Shown one piece after another: positions 34,492-47,100 of a stretch of DNA of 64,000 bases. The stretch's first letter is position 1, and every line of letters starts with the position of its first letter. Below the pieces are notes generated by a model. That model searched no databases. It was not told the origin of the DNA and saw only the letters and a list, made by a program, of their open reading frames with translations. This DNA comes from Amoebophrya sp. A120 (Eukaryota > Sar > Dinophyceae > Syndiniales > Amoebophryaceae). The stretch is taken from the NCBI GenBank assembly GCA_905178155.1, contig CAJINV010000020.1, positions 372,001-436,000 on the forward strand, written 5' to 3'. The translations under genes were made by a program, and so were the position numbers.

Positions 34492-37400
34492 ATGTCGTCG
34501 TCCCTTTATTGGGAGCGCACCATGTGTGTGTACGACCACATCCAGCCGATTCTGACTTCTGACAACCGCGTCAACTTGGACAAGGCGCTGGACCAGTTTG
34601 CGGCGTCCAACGACCATATGCTGGTAAAGGAAGCAGCATTGGCGTTGGGACATGGCAGTGGGTATTAACGAGTTACAGTTGACCAACGTGTGACGTCAGC
34701 TTGATGTGCACAACTAGGTTCTTTCAGTTTGGAGCAAATGACAATTCTGTATCTGTTATGTGTGAGTGTGGAGGCGAGTTAAATTTGGAACAACGATTGA
34801 ATCACAGGCACAAAACGTACGTGGACATCGACACTTTTCTGGCCTGTCTCCAAAAACGTGTGTCCGCGTACGGCGGACGGTGGGGCGAAGCCGCGACATC
34901 GAAACTGTTCTGTGGTTTGGACGAACAGACGGAACATCAAGCTGCAACGGGCGCCGGGGGGAGCAACAGCAACAGCAACGGTACTTCTGCATCAGGCGCG
35001 ACATCATCAAAGCCAGACACAGGCGTCGGTGTGGTAGAAACTGGAGCTGAAAAAAATCAACGAAATACTACTTTTCCTAATCCCTCGAACAACCAAAACT
35101 CCAACCGGCGGAACATCCAGCCGTACCCACTGGGGTCCAGTCCACGGCGGAGGGGAATAAACCTTCGGAATGTACAAAACGCGCAGCAGACGAGGGTAAC
35201 CACATCAAGCAACGGTCTGTATTCCGCCTCCCCCACGCCTAGGGACGACGAGTTGTTTTACGGACACGCGCGCAGCTCGTGGCAGAACGGGGGCGGGCTG
35301 GAGTTGACCTACAGCTGGAATAAAAACGTGAAGAATAATTACAACAATAGCGGCCAAGATCATTTTGTTCTAGGACATCAAAACCAAAAGCCAACACAGA
35401 CCGGGGCAACGCCGTCGAGCAGCTCCACGGCGGGAACAAGAAGTCGAGGGCATCAGCATGGTAATGTAAACAAGAACTACACGACCCACGGTGCCAACAA
35501 ATCCAATCTGCGGAAAAATCAGGCGATTTTCGCGACCACGACTCCGAGTGACGCGAAGAGGACGCAGGATGTTGAACCTCAGCAGGTGGGTAGAAGCAGG
35601 AGTGGCACGACAGGCACAACTTCTGGTAACAAGAGTAACTTTAACCCGCCGCCTCCGCAATTGAACGGCAGCAAAAAGTCGACGCGGTCTTCTTCCATGG
35701 GGCGGCGGGGGAATTCCAAGCTGTCCACAGATGAGCCGATTGACTACACCACGACGGATTTAGAAGTGTCTTCAGTTCCAGAAGTGGAACAACCAGAAAT
35801 CATGAGGCCGCACACGACCAGCACGACTACAACCTCCAGGCCTCCAAACGCCGGCGTGCCGATCGTTCTGACGAACCCAGGGCCAGCACGTAGTAGTACT
35901 GCTACTGTGTTGACCACGACGACGCCAGGATTACATGGGCCGCAAGGCGGAACAGTTTCTTCATCTACCCAGGAGGGCGTAGTGGGCCACAACAACACGA
36001 CTCTATTCCCAGCCCCTGCCCCATCGAACGAGAAGTACGCTGTATCTGCGCGGGCGAGATACATCTCCGAGTTTTGCGAGGTCATGCTGAACAACAACAG
36101 TATTCCGACCGGCTCCCCCGGCGCGACCTTCAGTCCCTTCCAGCCGTTTCCGGTAGTTCTCGGCGCGGCGAGTGGCGCGCGCCAGGAAGACGATGCGGAG
36201 TACCAAAGCCCCGGTCGTTCTTTGCAGCTGCTGACAAAAGCTCAAAAAAATAAAGCGGGAACTACAGTGTCGAAAAACTCTTCGAAAGCATCGAAAGTTT
36301 CCTCTTTGTCTGGTTCGGGAAGCAGCAAGCTTTCTGCTGATGCTCTGTCTGCGTCGCAGCCGGCGAACTTCACAACTGGCGGGCGGCAACATCGGCAGAA
36401 CACCAGACAAGGCAGGAAAACGGTAGAACACTACCAGACTGCAGTGAACGGCGGTGAGTCAAACGTGAAGAATGATGATTATCCAGGGCGAGGGACGAGC
36501 TCCTTGTCTTCCGCACAGGCAAAAAGCATCCCAGCACAGAGCAAACCTGCAACGATCGCGAGCGGCAGCAATAATACCTCGCGAAACCTGTTTTCGAAGA
36601 ACCGTATCTCAACCGCGTCGAGCAGCGCCCAGCATCCGCAAGGAAACAATCGCACACGCCCGCAGACCGCCGGTGGTCAAGCTGGTCAACACCCGCAGCG
36701 CGGAAGTAGACCGCAACAGCTTCCGCACCCAAATACACTTCATGGCCAGCATCAGTACTACCCTCAGCGGCAGCGCCCTAGAGCCGGCGCACCTACTCGA
36801 CCCGCCTCGCCTCCCGCGGACGAGTTTGCGGAAAGTTTTTTCAGCGATTATCATGAGTTGCGAGAAGTGGCGCTCGAGAGGCGAAAACGGGAACACGAGA
36901 TTGTGTCCTCGAAGTTCTCCCACTTGCACAGCGGTCAACCGCGCCGGAGTCGGAGCACGGAGCAAGGCAGAAGTGGGAAAAGGATGGTGAACCAAAAGGG
37001 CAGGCCCGACTTGTATTATGGGATCTTTCCCTCGCCATCTCCAGAGAGCAAGCGACGGGATCGGGCGAGGTATCTTTGGTTTGCTTTAGCTAGTTGTGAG
37101 TTGCAGGTTGGTATATTCGCGTCCGACGTGTTGGTTCACAATGCAAATGTGCCGTGATGAACCTACTTCGTGCATCTTTTTACGTTCTATCAGGCACAAC
37201 GACGCAGCAGGAGCACCAGGAAGATTCTATCCCCCCGCGCCACCCGGTCAGCAATTCGTGCCGGCGCCGCGGACCACTGGAGGAGCTGTTGATCCGTACC
37301 ACGCAAGAACGCCCGATCAACGTGCTGTGCCACCCGAAATCGCCCACGACCCGCAGCTATCAACTGTAAAAATGTCTGGGTCTGGAAGAGTGCATGTTTG

Positions 37401-40400
37401 TCATGCTTGTCTGGCATGACTCTCAAATCTGTCATGCACGTTACCCAAGAGCGCCACTTTTCTGTCATGCAGAAACGCAGTCTGTCATGCCGAATGGGCA
37501 ACACCTAGAGGCTCAGAATCTTGTCATGCTGAGCCAGCACTTGTGGCCTCCTCATGATACGCCACCCAGCATCACAAGTTTCCAGACCCAGACACTTTTG
37601 CATTTGATAGCAGCTTCTCGAGGAGTTCTATGAGTTTCTGTCGCAAAATATCACACAGAAAAAGGCAGGCAGGTTTGTCATGCAAAAATCAATACGCAAA
37701 AAAAGTTGTGTTGCGCATCCTAAACAGCATGCTATGGGGCCGCCCATGACAGATCTTTCTGGGTATTTATTTTTGCATTGCAAATATGCTTTTTTCTCTG
37801 GGATACAAAAGAACCAGAACAACCCGAAGCAGCAGGCTGTCCGGGTGAAAACCCCGTCGTACCGCATCGACACGCCGCCGCAAGACTGGTACTATGGATA
37901 CGATGAAAGGCACGACCTGTCGCCCACCTCCAGGGGGGAAAATGAAAATCATCTGCACGGATATTACGACGAGGCGCACGAAGCCAGCGGCGAACAAATG
38001 GACAAGCTTTTCTGCAGTAGTGTCGGTGCGGCGAACAAGGGGACAAGTTCTTCTCAAAAACCAGCGAGCAGTCAAATACAAACCCAAGTCCCTTTGTCCC
38101 CTCGCGGCCGGAGCCGGGGGGCCTACGGGCAAGCGCAGGTCAACAAAAACCACCGCGCGGCTGCATCTGGACAACTACATCAGAAGTTCTTCTTCCAGGG
38201 GGACAAAGACGATTATGAATACCCTGTTCGTCGTCGTTCAGCTTCAGGCGAGGACAAGAAAGTCGAAGCTTCTCCAGACACGGAGGAAGACAGCGAGCGC
38301 CTCGGATACAGCTTCGTGCCGGGCGGCGCGCGCCGACCCCTGTCGAAAAGACCCCTGGAGCCGTCGCCGGAGGTGCTGCAGGGGTCGCCGGAGGTCAAGG
38401 TCATGATGGCCGCCGCAACTACGAGGAATGGAAATCCAACTCCACCACAAACAAAAAATATTATGAAATCGTTGCATGCGGTCACTGAGGAGAGCGGGCA
38501 CCAGCAGCAGAACGAGAGTTGTGATCAGCCTTCATTTATCCCCGGCCATCTTGCAGGAGGTTCAGGACCACCCGCCAGCCACTGCGCCAACGCCGGCGCC
38601 GGAGAGATTTTGGAGGCGGAATTTCAGATGAGCGGGCAGCAGCTGCAAGTAGGGGGCGGAAGGAACAACATCAAAGTGAGCGGCGAACAATTACTGTATC
38701 AGAAATATAGCCCGGAAGATGCCGTAGAGGATGTTGTAGCGCAAGCGGAGCAGCTACTGGACAGCAGCCAGATCGAGCTGAATCACAAACCAGTAGAACA
38801 TCAACCGGAAAGAACAGAAGAAATAAACGCAGGATCAACATCTTCAGCGAACCCCTTGTTGGATGATAGCGACGTGATCTTCCCCACGATAAGCGGCGTT
38901 CCGTTCGTTGCGGAGCACCAGCCGTCCTCGTACGAAGTGCGAGACACGCTGCCGCCGTTCGCCTTCGGCTACCACGAAAGAGTAGAGTCGACGGAACGGA
39001 CGGGCACGGGTGCGGGTTCATCTTCTGCTGATCATAACGGCGTCGGTGCGGGAACAGCTGATGAGGGAAATTATGTGAACAATGACTACCAAGCGCAGAA
39101 GGGAAGATCATCAACACCTCACTCCGGTCCCAGCTCCTCGTCAAGTAGGAAGAATGGCGAAAACATAAACGGCACGACTTACCAGGGACGGGCTGAAGGA
39201 GGACAAATTAAAGACTCCTCGCCGACGCAACTTCCAGCGCAACAGCAGTCGCCACAAGGGCTGCTGCTGGGACAACGGAACCGGAACTACTTGAGCGGGC
39301 TGAGCTTGCAGAAGGGAAACATGAACTCGGACACGAATATTCTGTCGATCCTGCCCTCGAAACAGTCCGCAAAGTCGAGTGGCACAAGGACTCCCGCCGG
39401 AAGTCCGCAGGTCGTGTGGTTTGTAGTTTGTAGAGATGAAGAATGTAATACGGGTTTCGGATTTAGGATCATTAGGGATCTTTCGTTCATGGCAGCAAAA
39501 CAAAGTTGTTGATGTGCAGCTTGGCGGCTGTGATCTACTTTCGGGTTAACTATGATTAGACAGTCTTCATCCTCAAATCTCGACTCATTTAAACACAGGC
39601 GCCGAATTCGTGTTTTGTGAATAACAAACCTCCTTCCTCCACGACTGCGACCGTGCAACGGCAGTTCACACACGCGCGCATGGTGGCGCTGAGCAAGGAA
39701 AACGCGGACTCGGTGGAGATAGTACCTCCGCCGGCACCCACGGGGGTATTGCGGGGGCGGCCAAGGTATCAAATGTAAAAATGTCTGGGTCTGGAAGAAT
39801 GCAACTTGTCATGCTAAATCTGAAGCATGCAAAAATCTGTGTTGCATGCTTACCAAAAGCTGTCTACTTTTGACCTAATCGAGAGGCCGTTTCTCATGCA
39901 GGATAGGCATTAGAAAGTTCTCGCAGAATCTGTCATGCTAGCTCCGGCATTCCAGACCTCATGGGTCACGGAAAAGCAGCATGACAAATCGCGCATTCTT
40001 CCAGATCCAGACATTTTTACACTTGATACAAGGTCCAAGACTGCGTCGAGTTTTGGTGCGGACTCGAAAGGGACAACGGACGGCAGTCCGGAGCGGCAGG
40101 GAAGAGGTATTGGGGGAAGATATATGACTTTTATACCCAAGTACCACAAGTGCAAAGGGGAAGATCCTCGGAACAAATGTCGGGTTTTTTTGCTCTTGCT
40201 CGATCTGATTTAATATTTGTTTCATCTGCGAGATCAAGAAAGAAAAAAAATCACGCACAGATCCGGGGGAGGCAAGCGGTCTGGCGCTGCAGTACTCGAC
40301 GGAGTTAAACTTCCGAAATCTGCTTCGGGGCGGGGTAGAGCAAAATCCGGACAACAGCGGCTTTCTCTCCGCCCGCTCACGCCCAAGGCCTTCGAGACAA

Positions 40401-40745
40401 CTGTCTCCACCGATGTTTTCAAGCCCAAGGCCGGATAGGGAAACCAGGAGGCGGCAAAGTACCAACTTTTTTGGCATGTTGAATTGGTTTTGATTGCTGT
40501 ATCGATAGTAGTGTTAATATTCGTTTTTTTGGTCATCTGGTAGTAGCTAACTTTTTCCAAACGAACTACACTTACCAGAGTACAAGCACAAGTTTTCGCG
40601 GTCCCTTGGTTGGCAAGAAGCGCTGCGGACTGCGGACCCGGAATTCCGGAAGCCTTTTCGCACGGACATGAATCCCTCGTCGCGCTGGACGGAGTTCGGC
40701 TCTTCGCAAATGCTGTCGCGATCGGTTCAGGATCGAAGCCAGTGA
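34492..40745 (+). CDS. Very long low-complexity protein (about 1,611 aa, 9 exons)
   Basis: Exons 34492-34661, 34808-37069, 37194-37357, 37615-37648, 37811-39410, 39599-39766, 40034-40106, 40261-40459 and 40580-40745. All phases agree and the total is 4,836 nt. The ordered N-terminus (SLYWERTMCVYDHIQPILTS; DNRVNLDKALDQFAASNDHM; KTYVDIDTFLACLQKRVSAY) may be a small helical domain. Most of the rest is Ser/Thr/Gln/Asn/Gly. Ordered islands recur (RARYISEFCEVMLNNN; RDTLPPFAFGYHE; VQRQFTHARMVALSKENADS), and the C-terminus (LGWQEALRTADPEFRKPF) is ordered. Three introners (A, D, A) and GT-AG introns split it. The last join uses a GTAC direct repeat without standard ends and is least sure. No family was recognised. 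Confidence 0.65.
37358..37609 (+). mobile_element. Introner, family A
   Basis: TATCAACTGTAAAAATGTC and its inverse, between direct repeats GCAGC (37353-37357 and 37610-37614). Followed by only 34 coding bases before the next introner. Confidence 0.92.
37649..37805 (+). mobile_element. Introner, family D
   Basis: Starts TATCACACAGAAAAAGGCAG and ends GCTTTTTTCTCTGGGATA, between direct repeats CAAAA (37644-37648 and 37806-37810). Inner part carries GTCATGC motifs and TATTTATTTTTGCATTGC. Removing 162 bases keeps frame. Confidence 0.9.
39767..40028 (+). mobile_element. Introner, family A
   Basis: TATCAAATGTAAAAATGTC at left, GACATTTTTACACTTGATA at right, between direct repeats CAAGG (39762-39766 and 40029-40033). 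Removing 267 bases keeps frame. Confidence 0.92.
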
Positions 40746-41625
40746 GGCGGGGGGAACTGGAGTAGAAAATACGTTTGTCGTATTCAAAATTAGTGAAAAA
40801 ATCTCGTCCTGAAGAACTGCTGCTAATCCCATAGTACCCAACGAAGAAAGTATTGCCCATTAACATATTCATCGCCTACGGCACTTCTGACAGACTGAGC
40901 TGTCGGTTCGATTGTGAAGTTTTAAGTCAACGATACAGGATCGCTCGCTCGCCTTCTTCTTTCGGACTTGTGATGGTAATACACTCTCAGAAAGAAACCA
41001 AGATAAGTGCTTCTGCGTACTGGTGCTTTCAATACCGCAACGGAAATGGGAGCCTTTCAAAGATGAATGCACCGCCGCGTGGTCCACCTGCAGCCGTTCA
41101 ATACGATAGGACATGTTTTTGCAGCAAATTTGTGACTCGTGGAAAAGTGAATTTATCACTACACTGAGCGCGACCTCCACGGTCGCATTCGCAACCGCGT
41201 CCTAATCTGAAACAAATCGGGAAGCTTCGTCGTCAGGAAGAAAGTTGTTGTCCCTGAGTCGTCTTGGTCGTAGTCGTTGTCGTCATTCAGTCGTCGGCAT
41301 TGTGTGTTGTACAGTCGTGGACGCGGCTAGAGAAGATCCCCTTCGCTTCATCTTTCTTCCGGTCGAGTCGTTACCTCCTCACTCAATGTCGCGACTACGT
41401 AGTTTGTGACCCTGTCTTCATCGAATTTACTAAAGGCAATATCGATTGTGCACTGAACAATCTCATTTGCCGCATGTGCTTGTGTGAACGTCATACCCAA
41501 TGGAAGTGCCAAAATATTGGAATTGCAGGACTTAGCAAGGTTGTAATCATTTGTCTAAATCCGAGTACATATTAGAGTTTTAGTATTCGTCTTTCCGGCC
41601 GTGACGACCCTGCTCCGCACAAGAA
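40746..41625. other. Gap with a possible upstream Hog-gene exon
   Basis: A Cys-containing open block (about 41395-41540: DPVFIEFTKGNIDCALNN, then CRMCLCERHTQWKCQN) looks coding-like and could be an extracellular exon upstream of the Hog gene. I found no phase-proven join. The rest shows nothing. Confidence 0.3.
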
Positions 41626-43642
41626 ATGGGCGTCGTTTCACAAAACAACGCAGAAGTGGTGCTGAGTTTCCGCACACCCATTGACACGACAATAAGCTCT
41701 TCGGACGAGTTTACGGTATGATTTGTTCGACTGGAAGAGCACAACGCAGCTATTCCAAAGAATTTGATTTGGCATGCAAAAAGCCATGCATCTATAATTT
41801 CTCGCGTCGTCGTACCTGCGAACGAACACAATCAACAACAAACAGGTCAGCTGCGTGAATGATTTCGCGAGCTGTAACAACAAGTGCAACATCAAATACG
41901 GCCACGACCCCGCGAAGCTGGAGGCGTGCAAAATCTCCACCGCGAAGCACTTTCTGAAGGGTGGCGGAGCGGGGTTTGCCTGCTTTTGGAAGGGGGCAAC
42001 GGTAAAAACAAGTGTACACGTTCATGTATGTGAGTTGTAGAATGGGACTGATAGTCATCTTTCGATAGGTCAAATAAAGAACCACCAACGCGTGTTATTC
42101 AATTTCTGAAGACAACCACGAACACGATCAACATCTGCAAGGAGCAATGCATCAAATCACATTCCTTAATAGGTCGAAGTCGCTGACTGCGAGTTTGGTT
42201 CCAATGCGCGGGTGGTGGAATTGCAGCACCTCAGACCTCACCAGTTTGTGCGTACCGGCGAGAAGCACTTCGAGCCGGTGCTGGGTTTCCTGCATCGAGA
42301 TCTGGAGCGGGAGTGTACTTTTGTATGCGTCCGCGTGGAAAGTGCAAGTGGGCGATCTGAAACTGGATGCGACACAGGGCTTTACCTCACACCGGGGCAT
42401 TTGGTATTTTTTATTCGCATTTTCGCAAATTTCGCGTACGTAGTTCTTGGTTAGATCCTTGTTCTCTTGTCGAAGAAGTTACAGCGGATGTACAGATTTG
42501 CTAGCTGAGATCATGAAGAATGTACGATCTTCATCTTTTAAACTTACGGACAAGAACCATCAAGCGAAACTGTTCCTCTTCACCAGGTTTTCGCCCGAGA
42601 ATCCGAAAAAGAGGCTTTATTCGCAAAGCCGGCGATACACTTGAGACCAAACACCGACTGCGTGCAGTACTACTGCCAGGAGATGGAGAAAACTAACACG
42701 ACCAGCGGGAAAAGGAAATACTCCTGCGATGCCCGAGTGAAAGCGGTGCACCCAGTCTTCTTAGATGGCAAGAACAGCCACGAAGACGACCAACGGGCCG
42801 AGGCCACGGAGGTCAGCAGCAGTAGCTGCCACAGTAGAGGCCCGCCGAAAACAAGGATTGGATTCAACCAAACCAAAATCGTCCACAATTCCACACGACG
42901 GAGGCAGCTGTTGAGCAGAAGTAGGGCGAATTGTTCCTCGTCCTTTCTGGAGCGGCCGAAAGTTGGGATTGTCGCACCGCTCACTTTTTCCGGTCAGATC
43001 ATCGTGAACAACGTACTGTGCAGCTGCTACGCGGACATTCCACACCACCCCTTCTGCCACATGCTCTCCCAGCCGTTCAGGATGCTTGCGTGGAAATACT
43101 ACGAGCGGAAAAAGCAGAGTAAATGCGGACTATGGGATGAGGAAGATGCTGTTGCTGATTCTGCGAAGAAGCAGGTGCGGGTTTCCTCCTCGACGACGGA
43201 AGTTGTATCCACGCCGGCTTTACTCCAGGAACACGACAGTGAAGAAGATATCTCCACCAGGTGTGCGACCGCCGGGCAATTGCGCAAAGGGGAGAAGCTC
43301 CTCGCCCATTTTCGTTCGTTTCTCGATGCAGGGAGCCTACACCTAGGAACTACGTCGTGCGAGGAGGAAGCAGGGTCTTTGCGTGGTACTACTTCAACAT
43401 GTTCAACATGTAACATGGAAGCGGAATCTGCCGAGACGACGACGAGTTTGGTTTCGACGACTGCAACGTCACTGGCACTTCTTTGTGATCTTTTCGAAGA
43501 AAACAGAAAGCTTTGTTCAAATTACTGCACGGACACGATTGTAGAGCTTTTTTTGTTAAATCACGACACCCACGTAGAAGTACCTCTACCTTTTTCTGCT
43601 AGTTTACTTGAAAGGAAAAAGCAAAAATATCCTGAGAAATAA
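41626..43642 (+). CDS. Hedgehog-type Hint (Hog) domain protein (at least 510 aa)
   Basis: Exons 41626-41715, 41846-42001, 42173-42403 and 42587-43642, all phase 0 with GT-AG introns. Exon 2 gives a small Cys-rich segment (VSCVNDFASCNNKCN; KLEACKISTAKHFLKGG) and then the Hint start, ACFWKGATVEV; the self-cleaving Cys would be residue ~76. Exon 3 continues (VVELQHLRPHQFV; FEPVLGFLHRD) to LYLTPGHLVF with the Thr and His (~155 and 158) of the Hint active site. Exon 4 supplies FARESEKEALFAKPAIHL and, at ~305, the SCYADI motif typical of Hedgehog Hint domains, followed by PFRMLAWKYYERK. An ~80-residue insert separates the last two blocks. Hog domains cut themselves by an N-to-S acyl shift, in animals with cholesterol transfer; whether lipid is used here is unknown. 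The N-terminus, including any signal peptide, may lie upstream. Confidence 0.85.
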
Positions 43643-44101
43643 TTTTTGCATTGATGTTCGACAGTGACCTTCTATTCGGATGAATAATACGTGTGCAATG
43701 TGTAGCGTAATACAAGAAATAATGAGCAAAATTTGTTTTCGCTGTTGAAACAGCAGCAAGCCCAAGCGCATCTTCATCAGGCGTCACCAGTGGCGTTCTA
43801 CTTGTTTGAGAGGTGAACCAGTATCACCTAGGTGCCATCAGCGATGGACGACGAAGTCAATTGCCGGTTGATCAAGAACAGGTTGGTAGAAAAATAGAAG
43901 AGGATTGTAATGCCTTCGAGAGGTGGTTTCCAGGTTCAGTATACCAGCATAGGCACGCCGCCAGTGACAGCGATCCCCTCGTGTGAGCGATTCTGATTCA
44001 GGTGGGCTTGAGAGTGTGTAAAGCATGCGACTGTGAGACGATTGAGGTCTTCAGAGTGACGAGGAGAACCGCGAGACGGCAAACAAAAGCAGTTCGGAAC
44101 C
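43643..44101. other. Intergenic, probable leader region
   Basis: A short ATG frame at 43842 (MDDEVNCRLIKN) ends at a GT and could be an untranslated or upstream exon. No gene is called. Confidence 0.4.
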
Positions 44102-47100
44102 ATGGTGGCGAGACCTCCGAGCGGACGGCCGACTTCCGCACCGGGGGCGAGGCGAAGTGGCGGCGGCGCGCGGGCCTCGTCCAGCAGCAATGCTTACCTA
44201 GGCGCCGGGGGAGGTAAAAAGATGATGTCCTGTGTGGTCTAGGCGCCTATCGTGTCTGCGGGTATGATTCATCAGGATTTGCAAATACAACAGAGCTTAG
44301 TTGTATCCCCACCATCAAAGAAAATAAAAGTCGCAAATCTATATCACTACAACATCAGACGGCGGCGCCGGCTCATCTTCGGGTTGGAACGGCACTGGGA
44401 AAAGCAGTTTGGGTTTCAGCCACACAGCCACTTCATCCGCCGCGGTACCCAATCCCAACAAGATCCAGCTAAGGGAGTCCAAAGTCCTTTCCGGGAGGGA
44501 GCGGCTGACGGACGTGGAAACTTTGGAGGATCTGTATTTCAACACGCGGAAAGACCTGCGCAAATTGGAAACCATCTGCGAAGCCCTGCAAACCGAAATC
44601 CACGAGTTGGAGGCGGTGGAGTACCATATGCATTGCAAAAGTATCGTACATTCTCGTGCACGTGCTATTGCAGTCATGCATGAATAAAAAGCTGCCTCCT
44701 GAGGTAAAGATCAGCATTTCAAATCCCACTTTTCCTTCTGACCAAAATTTATTGCAGTGCAATTTTCACTAGAACTAGTAAGTGCGATCATGATACTTTT
44801 GCAATGCATAAGCCAGAAAGACAAGCAGCTTTACGACTTGCTGCTGACCGCAAAAACGATCGGGCACTGGGAGAAGGACATTCACAACGTGCGGAGCGAC
44901 CTGGAACTCCTTTCCGAAGCCAAGAAAAAGACGTCAGAACTGCGGGAGCTAGTGGAGGAAAGAGAATTGGCGATAACCTCGATCTATCAAAAGTACTTAA
45001 AAATGTCTGGGTTTGGAAGAATCCGAACTTGTGATGCTGCATTTGGATTCCAAAAAAATCTGTGTTGCATGAGTAATAAAGGGAATGCAATTTTTGCTAC
45101 GCTGAGAGGGCATTTGTCATGCGGAATAGGCATCAAGAAGCCCTCAAAAAATCTTTATTGCTAGGGTATGCATCACAGACATCATGGCCCATGCAAAACG
45201 TGCATGACAAGTGTCAGAATCTTCCAGACCCAGACACTTTTGATATGCATACGATCACGAAGCAGTTGAAGCAGTCCCGCGCTGCGCAGCTGGAACAGGA
45301 GGTTATCAAATGCAAAAGTGTCTGGATCTGGAAGATTGCCAGATTTGTCATGCATACTTTGTATGACCCACGCTGCCTGTAATGCATGGCCTAGCATCAC
45401 AGATTTTCAGAGGGCTTTCTGGTGCCTATTCCGCAACAGAAATGCCCTCTCAGCGTAGCACAAAGTGGACCCCTTTTGTTGGTCACCCAATACAGATTTT
45501 TTCAGAATCCAAAGACAGCATCACAAGTTGCATTCTTCCAGACCCAGACACATTTGCAACGCATAGAGGTGGCAAAGATGCAAGAACTCGTGAAAACGAC
45601 CAAAGTGCAATACGAGCAGTTCTTATCAAACAAAAAAAGTTCGTCACGATCACTCATGCGCATTTTTGCAATACAAAATTGTTTGTCATGCGTAAAAATG
45701 CATCACAGCCAAACTTCATAAGGGATTTCCCTAGTGTTTCTGCAATACAAGGAAAATTTGTGATGCTAAGAAAATTTGTAATGCAAAGCCTGCAAGTTAG
45801 TGACTGTGACAAACTTTTTTCTCTCCATAGTTCTGCGACGAAACCGTGCTCGCGAAAACGAAGCATATCAACTGCAAAAATGTCTGGGTCTGGAAGATTT
45901 CCAGGTTTGTCATGCATATTTTGAATGACCCATGATGTCCGTGATGCATGCCCTAGCATCACAGATTTTTCAAGAACTTTGCGATGCCTCTATCGCATGA
46001 GAAATGCCGTCTCCGCGTAGCACAAACTGGAGTCCTCTTGCTGGTCGTGCAATACAAATCTTTTTAGAATCCAGAGACAGCATGACAAGTTTAGATTCTT
46101 CCAGACCCAGACATATTTGCAATCTATAAAGCAGCTGCACACGCAGATCCACAAGGTATGGCAGGACACGCATTTACTGCAGACGCAACTGACGGAACTG
46201 TTTCAAAAACAGAACCGGATCCAGGAGTCGACGGATCTGAAGCAAATGCAGATGAACGAAAACGAAACCCAGATCGAGACGTTGCAGGGCAAAATGAAAG
46301 AGATCGAAGAGAAGGAGCAACTGGCAGAGCAAAGGCTGGACGAGCAGCTAAGCAACGTAGAGGAAGCCATCGCGGAAGCAGAGATGAGAACGAAGGAGAA
46401 GTACTGGTTTTTGCTTTGATAGATAAGTTCGATTGATTTCGATTTGAATAGCTCGTAATTGATGGTGTTCGATATGAATAGCTCGTAAGTGATTTTGTCG
46501 TGTGTGTGCTGATGACCATGAAGGTTCGTCAGAGAAGAAAAAAACCGAAACAGCTCCGACCAGCTGCAACAGCGGCGTCACAAGGAGCAGGTGGAGGTAA
46601 AAAAGCTCGAACACCCACCGCTCGGCGACCGAGAAAATTTCTACGTGTCCAGCAAGAGCCTCGGGTCCAGCGCGTTTCGAAATGCGCCGCCCGAACTGAA
46701 AAGCGCGCTGCTGGCCATGAAACATCTGCGCACCACCATGCTGTCGCAGAGTAACCAGAGCGCGATTTGTCCCGAGAGTGTAATAGCGAAAGCGCTGGAA
46801 AAGTGCGTGCCGGCAAAACAGCTCAGTATTCAGATTTGGAATTGTTGCTTTCGTTGTACTAGAAGATGTAGGTGGGATAGGTACGAAGTAAGTACTTACA
46901 TTCAATTTGGGAAGTTGCATGCATGATCCTATCTAAAGAAGTTGCAGAACAAAGGCTAGACGCGTCTAGGTCTAGGATCACAACCGCACATCCCACATCA
47001 CAATCCAGGCCCCGAGCGGTTCATACAGATGCTGCGAAAAACCGCGCCGCATTTGTTTTCCAATGGGGAGCTCAGGATACTGGATTTCGACATAGCCCTG

